NCBI GenBank assembly: GCA_015680685.1
Contig: MNCI01016470.1
Location: 109,987 to 173,986 of the forward strand
Length of the DNA: 64,000 nucleotides
Source of the DNA: Gnetum montanum
Lineage: Eukaryota > Streptophyta > Gnetopsida > Gnetales > Gnetaceae
Direction of reading: 5' to 3'
Within the stretch, counting starts at the first letter, position 1; every line of letters starts with the position of its first letter. The position numbers were made by a program, and so were the translations under genes. Below, one piece after another: positions 47,117-58,779 of this stretch. The notes under the pieces were generated by a model. It was not told where the DNA came from. It made no database searches and was given only the letters and a program-made list of their open reading frames with translations.

Positions 47117-48729
47117 CCATGAAACAGGAGAAAAGTTATCATCAAAGTCTTTGCCTTGTTGTTGGAGATAGCCTTTGGCAACTAGGCAAACTTTGAATTT
47201 TTCTATTTCATCATATTAATTTCTCTTAAGTTTAAATATCCATGTTAAACTGATAAGAGGCTTACCCGGATGAGGAACTAGGCTCCAAGTGTTGTTTTTA
47301 TTAACTTGATGTAGCTCTTTCTCCATGGCATCAATCCAATGGTTATCTTGTGTAGCTTCGACGACTGTGGATGTTCCATTAAATCATCATCGCTTCGTAG
47401 CGCAAAAAATTCATCGTCCATCATAGTAAAAAGAGCATTCTCAATAGAGTCCACATCCTGGGTTGGTGAAGTAGTGTCTCCATGAAAGTGACTTCTCCAT
47501 GAAAGTGACTTCTTGTCATGCGTTATGTAAAATTTGTATCTAGCATGTTAGAGGCTGAATGATATTAAGCTAGCCAAGAGGTGGCTGGAATCTGAGGTAG
47601 AAGGTGTTGCAGATGAAATGATTTGAGAAGATGGTGTTGTAGAGGTGTGCCCTTGAAGAGGAAATGAAAGTTGAGAATGGTACTGCACTGCATTTGTTGT
47701 TCAAATATTCTGAGATTTATTCCAACATTGAGCAGCATTTGAATTAGTTTGGGATGGGATGGAATCCAAAAAAATAGGAAAAAAATGGTCAACCATGGTG
47801 CAATCTTTGCCCAAATTTGGATATAGAGGCACAGGTGGAAACTTTTGTGTGTAATTGTCAAATAATTTATTATGGGTGGCCAATGAGCAAGCGTGTATAT
47901 TTGGGTATCACAATACTGGAATGTAGGAGATGATGATGTTGACGCAGTAGAGAAATTAGGAAAAATAATACCTTTATGGCCATGCTAATATGGTGAATAA
48001 TCAGCCGAAAAATCTGGTTGTTGGTCTATTTTCTGTAGTGCTGCCGATATTTGGGAGGAATAATTGTTGGATCGTGCACCATCAAAGTTGGCAGCAGCAT
48101 GCATTTCTCTTCTTCTGTTGCTGCAATTATTCATGCAAAAATAGTTCACACTGGAGGCTTGTAAAACTGACTGATAAACTGCACAGAGTGAATCCGTTGG
48201 TTGGTGATTGAGGATTGAACAAGGAAAAAAATGTGCAGCAGAAAAAGGAAAAGAATGCACAGCAGATGAGGACGTTTGCCTAAGGTGGTAATTGAAATGT
48301 TATGGCTGTATATTCTTTGGCTGCAGTTGATTTTGTATTCCCACGTTGGTATGACTGCTGTTGCTACTGAAATGTATTTTCTCTGCATCAACGTTACCTG
48401 CAAAATCACGTTGATGGTAGTCCCAAGACGTTTTGTTGGCTGTAACGTGAACATTATTTTGTGCAATGACTTTTGTAGATCCCTCTTCAATCTTGCGTTT
48501 TTCTTCACTTTGACCAGAAATCATATTTTGCCTTTCACATGGTTGATTTTGCTGTCCCAGGTTGCCATCAAAAATACTTTTGTATGGTTTTTGATTTGTA
48601 ATACTTGTGTGTTCTTTTTCCATCAAAACCACATCACGTGATTCTAAAACTTTCTTATTTTCATAATCATAACATTTATATGCTTTAGAATTTGCACAAT
48701 ATTTCACAAAAATACATGGTTGTCCCTAT
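47117..48729 (-). pseudogene. Long integrase-RT linker of element E
   Basis: About 1.6 kb between the integrase C-terminus and RT. Open pieces (48300-48707, 47985-48260, 47565-47861) are rich in Ser, Asn, Gln and His (SRDVVLMEKEHTS, NVHVTANKTSWDYHQRDF, NFDGARSNNYSSQISAALQK). In most plant Copia elements this linker is a few hundred base pairs, so it looks expanded. The part near 47220-47350 returns to the RT N-terminus. Confidence 0.55.
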
Positions 48730-49518
48730 TTATTCAGTTTTCCTCTTTATTTGAATTTGAATGTAGCATGGCAAACCAGAAATTTTCAAATGAGAGATAT
48801 TGGGTAAATATCCATTGCATAATTCATATGGAGTTTTATTTTGAATTGATCTTGATGGAACCCTATTTAAAATATATATTGATGTTAAACAAGCTTCTGC
48901 CCAAAATTTATTCTCCAAACCTGACATTTGAAGTAGACACATTGTCATTTCAACCACAGTTCTATTCTTTCTTTCAGCAATACCATTTTGTTGAGGTGTG
49001 AATGATGTGGTTGTTTGATGAATAATCCCATTTTTCCTGCAAAATTCATCAAATTCAATTGATAAAAATTCACCACCACGATCTATCTAAATTTTCTTAA
49101 TTGAATTGCCACTTTGATTTTATACTTCCACCTTGAATTCTTTAAAAAATCCCAATGTTTAATCTTTTAATTTCATAAAATACCCCCAAGAAAATCGTGA
49201 AAAATCATCCACTATGATTAGCATATATCAGTTTTTACCTAGGCTCAATGTTTGCATGGAACCACATAAATCCATATGAACTAGATCTAATTTTTCTTGA
49301 GATCTATGTTCTTTTCTAGGAAATGGTAACCTTGTAATTTTTCCTAGTTGACATATGCCACAATCATGATTATCTGGCAAAGAAAATTTTGGCATACCTC
49401 TTACAATTTCTCCTTTTTTCATGTGGTTCATTGAGCCAAAGTTGACATGTCCTAACCGAGCATGCCATAACCATGCTATGTCTTTAGTGACAATGAGACA
49501 ATGAACATCTTTTTGCAT
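48730..49518 (-). pseudogene. Integrase of element E
   Basis: Zinc-binding domain HARLGHVNFGSMNHM...CGICQLGK (HHCC present), then MDLCGS (first Asp), DRGGEFLSIEFDEFC (second Asp), QTTTSFTPQQNGIAERKNRT (Glu) and FWAEACLTSIYILNRVPS. The DDE triad and HHCC residues are all visible. At least two stops lie in the core (for example near 49089). Confidence 0.85.
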
Positions 49519-49533
49519 CTATAACTTGTACAT

Positions 49534-50241
49534 CTAATTCTTGCTTACATGGATAATTGCAATACCTTTATCATCATCAACCTTAGAAATTTTACAAACA
49601 TCTTCTTCAAATTCAACATGATACCCATTGCGAAATAATTGCCCCACACTTAATAAATTCTTTGAAAGATCTGGAACAAAATAGATTTGGGAAATAACAT
49701 ATTTGTTACCTTGAGTTGTTGTGAAACTAAGTGATCCAATTCTAGCAATGGTTAACTTCTTCCCATTACCTATGGTTACCTTTCCATCATATTTTTCCAA
49801 GCTTGAGAACAATTTTTTATTCCCTATCATATGATTGCTACATCCACTATCAACATACCAAATGTTGTTTTTGTTGCTAGCATCTGGTACCCTTGTAGAG
49901 ATCAAGAGTTGATCTTCCTCCTTTTCAATATAAAATAATTTCTCACCTTTTTGTTGATGTTCATGTTCTAAAATTTTTGCTTTTCCTTTCTTTTCATACT
50001 TCTTCCTTGACCAACATTCAAGATTATTGTGAGTGTTGGTACCACAGAAATCACAATGCTTACCTTCCTTTGATTGATTTGATCTTCCTTGACCATGACC
50101 TCTGGATCTTGTCGTGACCATGTCCACATCCTCTGAATGAGGATCCACTTGAGGATCTTTGATATTGATATTGATTTTAATTGGATGTCCTCTGAAATTG
50201 TGCTTGAAATGCATTTGTTGTTGAATCCTCACGATCAACAA
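49534..50241 (-). pseudogene. Gag zinc knuckle and aspartic protease of element E
   Basis: Open 235 codons. CDFCGTNTHNNLEC (CX2CX4HX4C) is the gag knuckle. Then IWYVDSGCSNHMIGNKKLFS gives the protease active site DSG, followed by VTIGNGKKLTIARIG and VPDLSKNLLSVGQL. Typical Copia gag-protease spacing. One frame change separates it from the N-terminal gag. Confidence 0.88.
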
Positions 50242-50259
50242 TTCTTTGCTCGTATGTCC

Positions 50260-50875
50260 TTAAGCTTCCTACAAGCTCAACCATAGTCATCTTATCAAGA
50301 TCTCTTGCTTCTTCAATACCCACGATGATGGGATCATATCATCTGGTTACACTTCAAAGGATCTTTTCAACAGCATGCCTTTCCTCAAGCTTTTCTCCAC
50401 AAGATTCAAGTTCATTTTGAACTTGTTGAAATTGGTTGATGTATTGATCAATATTCTCTAAATCTAGCATATGCAAAGATTCAAAATCTTTTCTTAAAAA
50501 TTGTAACTTGACAACATGAACTTTCAATGATCCCTTGTATGCAATCTCCAATGCATCCCATGTAGCTTTGCTAGTTTGATGCATAATAATTTTTGGAAAG
50601 ACTATTAGATCTAACCCAAATTAAATGATGAATAATTCTTTTCCATCTTTCTTATGAAGCTCCTTAAATTCAATTTTTCCATCTTCCTTCAAGGCTTGAA
50701 ATTTTTCTTGATCAACATCTTGGAATCCATTTTCAACAAGATCCCAAAGATCTTGTGAGATCAAGAATGTCTTCATCTTGATTGCCCAATATTCATAATT
50801 CTTTTCGTTAAAGACAAGAACTTGGAGAGACATGGATCCATGATTTTGGACCATCCTGGAGAGATCTATTGTCAA
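50260..50875 (-). pseudogene. gag: gag N-terminal part of element E
   Basis: From ATG 50875: VFNEKNYEYWAIKMKTFLIS and QDLWDLVENGF, then (50354-50584) TSKATWDALEIAYKGS, LRKDFESLHM and QFQQVQNELESCGEKL. This is the capsid-like domain of plant Copia gag. A stop near 50618 separates two open pieces in the same frame. Confidence 0.87.
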
Positions 50876-50891
50876 GAATCTAAGCTAACTA

Positions 50892-50903
50892 GCTCCGATA
50901 CCA
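50892..50903 (-). other. Primer-binding site of element E, tRNA-iMet
   Basis: TGGTATCGGAGC on the minus strand, two bases from the 5' LTR; 11 of 12 positions match the plant tRNA-iMet site TGGTATCAGAGC. Confidence 0.9.
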
Positions 50904-50905
50904 AA

Positions 50906-51269
50906 TGAAGAGTCTAAAGGATCCTAGATCTATGAACTAAGCTAGAAAGAAATAAATAACTTTTTTAGAACTAACACACTCCTGTGAGACTCTTTTAATT
51001 TCTATATGTCTCTTCTATTATGAATAAATATGTGTTGCTACAATTATATAGGCCTTGATCTCCCAAGAATAGATTTGGAGAGATAAGAATGAATCTCATA
51101 AATCATGGGGATGATCCTTATCATCATATTTAACGATCTTCTTAATATGGTATGTCCTAAACATGGATTGGATAAGAATTACATGAATAGGATCTCATCT
51201 TATTTAAAATAGATTAATGGATGAGATCTATCTATTCTATTGTGGAACATCTAGTCATCATATTCCACA
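50906..51269 (-). repeat. 5' LTR of element E
   Basis: 364 bp, same length as the other copy; + strand TGAAGAGTC...ATATTCCACA. The 29 bp at 51241-51269 form a stem with TGTGGAA and TTCCACA as arms. Confidence 0.92.
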
Positions 51270-51274
51270 GATGT

Positions 51275-51964
51275 CTCAGGCATAAAGAAGACATCTTCCA
51301 TAACTATTAGCTAGCTATTGCATGAGTTTCAAGATGGATTTGGAAACATAGTTGGTATAAGAAGACATCATTCTCATTGGGAAAAGTGCAAGCTCTTGTA
51401 CAATCATTGTGTAATCATTTGAGAATCCTTATAATAACTATTTCTCCTCATTGTATTATCATTTGTCCATTGTAAAGTGTGTTGTACCTCAAAGTGCAAG
51501 GATCAACAAAGTAAGTTGCATTCATTCCTTGTAATTATTGTTCTCTCTTGTTGTCCTATGGGGTTGATGTGCTTGTTGTGGGAAGGAATCTTGCTTGAAC
51601 TTAATGGGATCCTATGGGATTGAGTGGTTGGTGTTGCAACATAACACTTCAAAGTTGAGCTCAAGATTGTAAAGGTTGTGAAAGCCTAGAAACAACATTC
51701 TATGCCTAATGGGACCTTGCTGGGTTGAGTGGTTGGTGCAGCATTACAACACTCTAGAGCATGGCTTAGAGATTGTATAGGATGTGGTATCCTTCAAACC
51801 ATAATTTGGAAGGAACAAAGTCCAGAAGTGTGCTTGTGAACTACCCTCTAAGTGTGGACTACCCAAGTTGGAGAACCATGCTAACATTAGTGTGCTCTTG
51901 TATCAAAGAATTAAAAAATTGGAAAAATTATTCATCCCTTCCCTTCTAAGTTCAATGATCCTTA
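51275..51964 (+). repeat. 3' LTR of element D, second part
   Basis: Continues the D LTR after element E, matching 40700-41394, and ends ATCCTTA where the 5' copy has ATCCTCA. Followed by target duplication GTAGT (51965-51969). Confidence 0.85.
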
Positions 51965-51969
51965 GTAGT

Positions 51970-52828
51970 AACCCCTTCAATGCTCATAATGTTCCCTATC
52001 TTCATGCCTATTTCTATCCCTTCATTGCTCATAATCATTCTCTTCATTATTAGGACACTTTCTTCTATACTCCTCTCTCTCATAATCTCTTCATCTCTCT
52101 CTATTATGGTCCCTTGATCTACACTCCTTCCTATCAAACTTCACAAATGAATGCAAAGAGGAATATGAAGCAATTGGAGAACAATATTGGCTAGTTCTCC
52201 TTCTATGATGTCGTGATTCATTCTCTTTTGGTTCTACAAAAGCTCTAGGCCATGAGGTTTATCTATCTATTATTTCTCTTATATCCCTTCCAAGATCCTT
52301 TGTAAGAGGTGACTTTAACTTTGTGTCAATAAGATCTTCAATATGTATTATAGGTATGTGGGAGTAAGATCCATGATTTTGATAAAAATTTTCATCTTGA
52401 AGCAAGGCATATTTTATTTCATCCATGACAACTATCTAAGGTACCTTTTTTCCTTTGTCACATTCATGTTGTGCTTCCATGATGGCATCCCTTCTTACTT
52501 GAGCCTCTATTGGCTAGTATGGCCTTGTCATGTTCTTTGTGACTTTATAGCTCTCTTGTTCATGACTTAGGTTAGCCTTTAGGAGGACTACTTGAAACAT
52601 CAATGATATGGAACATTCTTATGGTAGAACTATGTTTCCCTCTGAGTCTCTTCATCTGAGTTATTCATCCTAATGAAGAATGAATGTGAAATAAGAATAT
52701 TATGGATCTATATGAGCATATGTGATTCTTGTCTGCATCAATGCACTCTAGTCTTCTTCATCATGTGCTATGTTATGACTTCTTTGAACTTCTTTGGTAG
52801 GTGATTTTTCTCGAAGTGTGGAAAGCAT
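51970..52828 (-). pseudogene. gag: gag of element C, N-terminal part
   Basis: From ATG 52828 (MLSTLREKSPTKEVQRSHN), a motif RITYAHIDP...FTFILH shared with the B gag, then a strongly charged Arg/Glu/Tyr-rich stretch (RDYEREEYRRKCPNNEEN and RDRNRHEDREHYEH near 52000-52110) not seen in A. Several stops. Continues at 40119 beyond element D. Confidence 0.6.
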
Positions 52829-52956
52829 GTTATCTTTCTGACACTTAAGTATGTTTATATGTATTATTAAGTTTGATTAAAGATGTGAAAAATAAACTTT
52901 GTAGTTTTTAATACAAAAAACTCTAAGAGATCAACTACAAAGCACACATTGACACA

Positions 52957-52974
52957 TCCTCGGCAACGATGCCA
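52957..52974 (-). other. Primer-binding site of element C, tRNA-Asp type
   Basis: The + strand TCCTCGGCAACGATGCCA matches the reverse complement of the tRNA-Asp site at 15 of 18 positions, one base from the LTR. Confidence 0.85.
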
Positions 52975-52975
52975 A

Positions 52976-53780
52976 CGATGAGTAGTGGCATATCATAGTA
53001 CTCTACCATACAAGTCATGAATTCATGCATGTTACTAGATCATAATTCATGGATGGAGAATGTAATTATGCTAGTAATTTATGTTAAGTTCATGATCATT
53101 GTCTTCCTACTTTGAGTTTGTAAAATCTTAGTGTATGATTTAACTCTTAGTGAGGCATATGATAGGTGATGTTGTATGGATTTGAATGCTCCTAATGGTA
53201 AACATGATTAAAATGATATTAAAAGTCTAAGTTTGACAACAATTAAAATACTACTCTACCCTAGTCTAGAGTGATGGATATATGATCCTAGTCTATCGTA
53301 CATACCTTGGGATTATGTGATTGCTAATGGGATTACCAATTGGAATTACTACTAAGCAAATCAAGCAAGACCACTACTTGGTTACCAAATAATCACATTA
53401 AGCACTTGAAACTAGTTATATCCATTCTACTTATCTAATGAGCATAAAAGTAAAATAATTTGAAATGTAAATGATTAAACTAGTAAAACAAGAAAATTAT
53501 GCTAAGTAAACAATAGAATAAAAGAACTAAGAAATACTACAATTATGTGAAATAGTCTCAATTTTTATTTCTGATCATAAATTGTGTCCAAGTACAATTT
53601 ACTCAAATAAAGATTCCAATCAACTACTTAACACCATACTATAGGCATTCACATTATTGCTAAAACTAGGAACTACATAGCTCCTAAGACATTACATCAA
53701 TGATAAATAACATGAGCTATAATATCATTGATATAATATCATAGATATGATATTACATTAGACAAAAAATGGATTTATCA
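52976..53780 (-). repeat. 5' LTR of element C
   Basis: 805 bp; starts CGATGAGTAGTGGCATATCA (+ strand) and ends GGATTTATCA. Matches 31516-32377, but a segment including the TATA box is missing. Confidence 0.85.
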
Positions 53781-53785
53781 ACCAC

Positions 53786-56450
53786 ATGATCACACTAAAG
53801 ATTTGGAGCAAGTATGCTAGGAACTTTCTTGTCCCAAAGCTAAACCACACTAAGCCATGGTTAAGGACTATGTTGAGGGTTAGGCTACTCTATGTGGCTA
53901 CCCTTGTGCAACATAGAATCCTGACTAGTTCAATGAAAATTAGAATGGCCTTCAGGAATGCCCTATACAATCAAGCCATATAGTCGTTAGAAAACATGAT
54001 GACATTAAAAAAAAGTTAGGAAATATTAGAACCAAGTACAACATATGTAATGCCAATGTTGATATACAAGACTACATAAAAAAAACTAAATTCATTATTT
54101 ATGTCTATAATGTAAATCAAAGTTAGGCCCCTTGACATGAATATCCAACTAGTGAGTCTTTAAACAAATGATTAGCATAAAACTAAGTATTAATAATACT
54201 AGTATGCCAAACCAGGTACTTTTGAAGACTTATAGACAATAATTGGCAAAACACATGATAATAAAACTACTTCAATGGTTTATATGCTCAGGATTAGAAG
54301 CAGTACAGAGAGAATGGTGGTAGAAGATACAATTTTTTTGTGAAAATCAAGTGTATATTTTTTCATTCAAAACAAAAGTCCACATTCCAAAATATCCTAC
54401 ATGTCATCTAAAAATCTCAAACAATGTTACAAGATAGCCAGAGTGGTTACAAAAATTTTAATATCCCTCTAAATTTAAATTCCAATGTCCAATACTATCA
54501 ACACAGACTAGGCAAGCTTAAAACTAAGAACCCAAAACTAAAATAAGATAGCAAATTTTCCATGGTAAGGAAAAATTCATAAAAAATTCCAAAAAATAAT
54601 TTTTAGTTCTAAACATTGGGAACAAGCCTATAATAACTTAAATATTACCCCAATGCTACATTAACAAATCTAAAAAAAATAAAATTTCAACATAGATTTG
54701 TTTGAATTTTGCCAAGGAAAAAACTCATTTGCAGTAAAATAGCCTTTGGGAAAAATATGGAAGAAATTAAATACTTAGCCTAGAATCCTTCTACACTACA
54801 TCAATGACCCATAGGGACCTTGGATGTAGTCCAAAAGTATAGTCAACACTGTTAGTTTTTCAAATGAAGAACTATCAAACAAGCCACAAATGTTGTGCAT
54901 TGGTTTGGGAAAAAATTTATAGAAAATTCATATGAACTCTAAAAACTATGATTGCACCTCATAAAACAACCTTATGAACTCCAAAATTGCAAAATTTTAT
55001 TCCATAATGTTATAAAACTAGTAAAGTTTGACTATTTGTTTCCACAAAATAAGGGCCAAAACATAGAGAAAAGGCTTAGGATTATTACTTGAAAAGCCTT
55101 TTGACCTTGGGTGAGTCCCATAAGGCTTAAATAAAATAATAATAATAAAGTACCATGAAAAATCCCATACACTATAGTTTGAAACCAAAACATGGTCATA
55201 TGCAGGGAAATCATGCCTAGCAGGATATGCATCCTATAAAGTAGTTTGCAAGGCTTCAACCACTATGTAGCATAATCCACATACTTCATCCTTGGCTCAA
55301 GGTGGTTAAGAAAGCTTCATGCCACTAAAAAATCCTAGGTTCTACCATTAGAAATCTCTTGGATGCCACGAATGCAAGACAAACTAGCCTAGAAAAACTA
55401 CTTAAGGATCTCATATGCTAGGTACATGAGCCCCACATGCTAGCCAACTTGTGGGGGCAACATGTAAGAGCTAAAAAGCTCATATGTAGCCTCAAGAAAC
55501 CTCCAAAATCATCAATGCTTCCCAACATGTGGACTAGTGTGTGGGCCTCTTGTAAGCCCTTTTCCAGCTTAAAGAAGCCTTAAAATCGAGTTATCTCACT
55601 TCCTAAGATACTACGCTAGCACTAGGAGTCTGCAATAGCTAAAAATAACGAAAAAGAACCTTCCCAAGCTATATTACCAAATCCATATGCTAATAGAGGA
55701 AGTTTCACACACTAACCAACATGTGGGCTAGTGTGTGAGAGATAAACAAACATTTTCCTTACTAGAAATGACCTCAAAATGGCCATAAAAGCTACCTAAA
55801 CTCTTCTCTAGAACATAGATACTATCATAGGAGCCCAAGAATGCCAAAAACTAAGTTGAAACACCTAGGAACTGCATGGCCCAACTCCACATGCTAGGAT
55901 AGTAGTCTCATATGCTAACCAACATGTGGGCTTATTTTGTGAAGGTTTGGCAAGAAAAAAACTCAATCCAAGCTTGCTAGTTCCCAATCCAAGACACTCC
56001 AACTAGCCTCATAATAACCTTGCCCATCTTATAGGTGATCAAACTAAGTCAATCTAGCAAAATGATGGTCCACTAAGGCCAAAAATTGGTAACACCATGG
56101 CCTAATAACACCTAAAACTAGCAACATATAGCCATATTTGATCATATTCTACATTGATCTTTTTTGGCCTCATTTTTCTTATCATCATTTGGCCTTATGT
56201 CACCTTCATATAGCATAATTGAATATCATTTACTACTATTTTCAATTCTTTATAACATTAACTATCCTAATTGTACCTTGTTTCATCTTGTCTTGATATT
56301 ATTGAGTCTACTGGTGTTTTATTACTATGTCATGATGCATCACTTTAGAATTATTTAGTTAATTATGTCACAAAAATACCACTTAATGTAGTTTTGGTTG
56401 CTGTACAAGACTAGAACATGGACACATGAATGTAATGTAGTATACCTCTA
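53786..56450. other. Right fragment of sequence G; LTR-like hairpin DNA, no gene
   Basis: No coding similarity. Between 55400 and 55960 there are at least four imperfect inverted repeats built from CACATGCTAG/CTAACCAACATGTGGGCT and CACACACTAACC...CTAGTGTGTG, the same style as the U3 hairpins of F (1028-1140, 61198-61320). I infer this is LTR DNA of G, an F-related element. The edge with F lies somewhere between 56100 and 56480. Confidence 0.4.
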
Positions 56451-56479
56451 AGCTTGAATGGATCCTTTGGTGATGTTGA

Positions 56480-57520
56480 GTGATCCATTGATCTTAATTA
56501 CTTAGATCTTGAGCCTAAAAGCCTATTTGACCATGTATCATTCATAGAAAAGCCTCTCAATTGGCCTAAAAACATAGTCAAAACCCTTGACCTCAAGGTT
56601 GGTGACATTACTGAGCACTTTCTAGTCGAAGTTCTCATCATAATGCATAATGGTAAGGAGAAAATCCTAAAACTAAATTGCTCACTCAAACCACAGTAAT
56701 CTCAAGATATGACAAGGTCCTCCAAGACAACATTAAGGCCTTTTCTTGATCATATGATGACATGTAAGGTCTTGACCCATGATTAGTAACACAACATCAT
56801 TCATGATACTAGCATCAGCCTCTTAAAATAAAAAGTGCGTAAAATCAAACCAAATCTAGCCTTGGCAATTCATGATGAGATTACTAAACTCTATCAAGCT
56901 AGTTTCATCAAAGCTATTGATTACACTGCTTGGGTGTCTATCATAGTGATAGCTCCCAAGAAGAATTGGAGGATTCATATTTGTATAGATTTCAGAGATC
57001 TTAATAAGGTCACTATTAAAGATGATGTTCCATTATATAGCATCGATCAACTTATTCATACCACAGGTAGACATGAATTATTTTTCTTAATGGATGGGTT
57101 CTTAGGATATAACCAAGTTAGGATCAACTATATGCAACCTTCATGACCTCTTGGGGAACCTTTTGCTATACTATGATGTCATTATCAATGTATTATGACA
57201 TACATCTTTAGTGACTATATGATAGGATTACTTAATGATTACATTGATGACATAGAGCTCAAATCCAAAACAACCAATGAACATGCACATGACCTTACTT
57301 TGGTATTCCAACAATGCCTCAAGTATGAACCTAGACTTAATCCTAAGATGTATGTCTTTGACATTAAAATTGGTAAGATTCTTGGTCTTGTAGCATCCAA
57401 GGTTGGGATATGTGTCAATCCTAATAAGGTCAAGGTCATAAACAACTTGGTAGCACCTACTAACCTTAAGGAGCTACAAGGACTATAAGATAGATTGCAC
57501 TTTATGTGTAGGTTCATCTC
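56480..57520 (+). pseudogene. Reverse transcriptase pseudogene of element F
   Basis: One frame carries FDHVSFIEKPLNWPKN near 56523, KIKPNLALAIHDEITKLYQA (56838), DYTAWVSIIVIAPKKNW, RIHICIDFRDLNKVTIKDD and FFLMDGFLGYNQVRI. A short damaged or deleted stretch (57140-57195) follows, then DYIDDIELKSK with the catalytic YxDD as YIDD, and KVGICVNPNKVKVINNLVAP. The pattern matches Tat-type Gypsy RT. Protease lies at 5.3-5.8 kb on the other side of the nested block. Confidence 0.8.
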
Positions 57521-58400
57521 AAGACTTACAGAATAGCTACAATCCATGTAGCACTTTCTTAAGAATGGAGTTCACTATGAATGGACTAACCAATGCCAAT
57601 AAGTCTTTGATAACATTAAGTAAGAGTTAGCCTAGCTAACCACTATGTATCTACCTCAAAAGGACAAACATTTTACATCTACCATATAATATCCAACACA
57701 TCCATAGCTTCTCTACCAATAAAAAATGAGCAAATGGAGTAGAGCTACCCATATAGTACTTGAGCCATGCATTGATAGCTTACAAGACCCTATACACAAA
57801 GGTTAAGTATTTTGTAGCCCTAGTCTTCTCCTTGAAGAACTGGAGACACTACCTCTTTAGGAGCTAGGTCAATGTCATATGCAAGGATAACATACTAAGG
57901 ACCATAACAACAAAAATTTATGAAAGTATTTGTATAACCTGGTGGAAAGATATTACAGTTGAGTTTCACCTACATTATACCTTCCAAGCCTCAATCCATA
58001 ATCACACAACTCATAGCTTTCCTAGTTAAGGATGACAAAACCATCGATCCTAAATATCTTGATGAACATGTTAATAGTATCAACAAGGTACTCAAGGGTT
58101 ATGAGGCAATCACGCACTTTGATGGAGCTTCAACTGCCCATGAAACTAGTGTTGCTACCATCATAACTTCATCCTCAAGTGTCATCCAATCTTTCACTTA
58201 TCATTTTCAATTTCCATGTACCAATAACATGGTAGAATATGAAGGGTTGATTAAAGGAATGATGCTAGCTTGTAACTAAGGAATCAAATGCTTGATGGTA
58301 AAAGGTGATTCAAACTTGTGGTTAGCCAAGTAATTGAGATTTAAGCATGTAAAGCCAAATATTTTCAACCTTATTATGAGCTAGCTAAGAAACTCATTTA
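57520..58400 (+). pseudogene. RT connection and RNase H of element F
   Basis: Connection region (RLHFMCRFISRLTE, FLKNGVHYEWTNQCQ, MYLPQKDKHF) with several stops, then an open segment 57959-58279 with ITHFDGASTAHETSVATIIT and NNMVEYEGLIKGMMLACN, followed by VKGDSNL. FDGA and NNxxEYEGLIxG are the metal-binding blocks of the RNase H found in Tat-type elements; Asp and Glu are kept. A homologous minus-strand copy lies in H at 62.9-64 kb. Confidence 0.72.
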
Positions 58401-58779
58401 ACAATTTACAAATTTTGGCATTCAACAAATACACTAAACTAAAAATACCTTAGTTGACACCACTGCAACCTTGGATCTAAGTGTGACGTTGGATGTGTTT
58501 AGCAAGTTACCTTTCTTAATGGAGAACTATGCTCTCCCCATCACATAAAACACTGAAAGCCTCTCTATAACCACTATTGATAATATTCTTCAAAAGTAAT
58601 GGTATGACAATATGAAGTTTTATGTAATGCATGGTGAATCTCCATGGAACTTGACTACTTCTCAATATGATGTTATATGTAAAAGATCAAAACAATATGT
58701 CATGGTAGTCGATAACACATTATGTTGAAGGTCCTATGATGGCATATTGTTAATGTGCTTAGGTAAAACTGAAGCTTGT

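Larger units (their letters stand above)
45480..51269 (-). mobile_element. Element E: nearly complete Ty1/Copia retrotransposon, minus strand
   Basis: 5790 bp with two 364-bp LTRs (45480-45843 and 50906-51269) and an exact target duplication GATGT (45475-45479, 51270-51274). On the minus strand: tRNA-iMet primer site, gag, knuckle, protease, integrase, RT, RNase H, then a G-run polypurine tract. All Copia domains are present in canonical order with a few frame changes. By hand count the LTRs differ at about 24 of 364 sites (about 6.6%). Confidence 0.93.
40125..51964 (+). mobile_element. Element D: Copia retrotransposon with Sirevirus-like gag, no pol, inserted in gag of C
   Basis: LTRs at 40125-41394 and 44859-45479 plus 51275-51964; exact target duplication GTAGT at 40120-40124 and 51965-51969. 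Primer site for tRNA-iMet (41397), a gag with two zinc knuckles, about 2 kb of non-coding DNA, and a purine tract AAAAAGAGGGAGAAG (44805). No integrase, RT or RNase H, so it is a non-autonomous derivative. Element E is inserted in its 3' LTR. Confidence 0.85.
31516..53780 (-). mobile_element. Element C: Ty3/Gypsy of the A/B/C family, minus strand, pol deleted, split by element D
   Basis: LTRs at 31516-32377 and 52976-53780; target duplication ATCAC (31511-31515) / ACCAC (53781-53785), one transition apart. On the minus strand: tRNA-Asp-type primer site, gag (52828 down to 51970, then 40119 to about 38190), protease (38181-37936), spacer, internal promoter, and accessory ORF. RT, RNase H and integrase are absent between 37.9 and 36 kb. 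Element D is inserted in gag. Confidence 0.85.

Noticed and set aside
48276-48641. 121-residue hydrophobic + strand ORF
   Set aside because: Antisense to the integrase-RT linker of element E, which reads more plausibly on the minus strand in line with its flanking domains.
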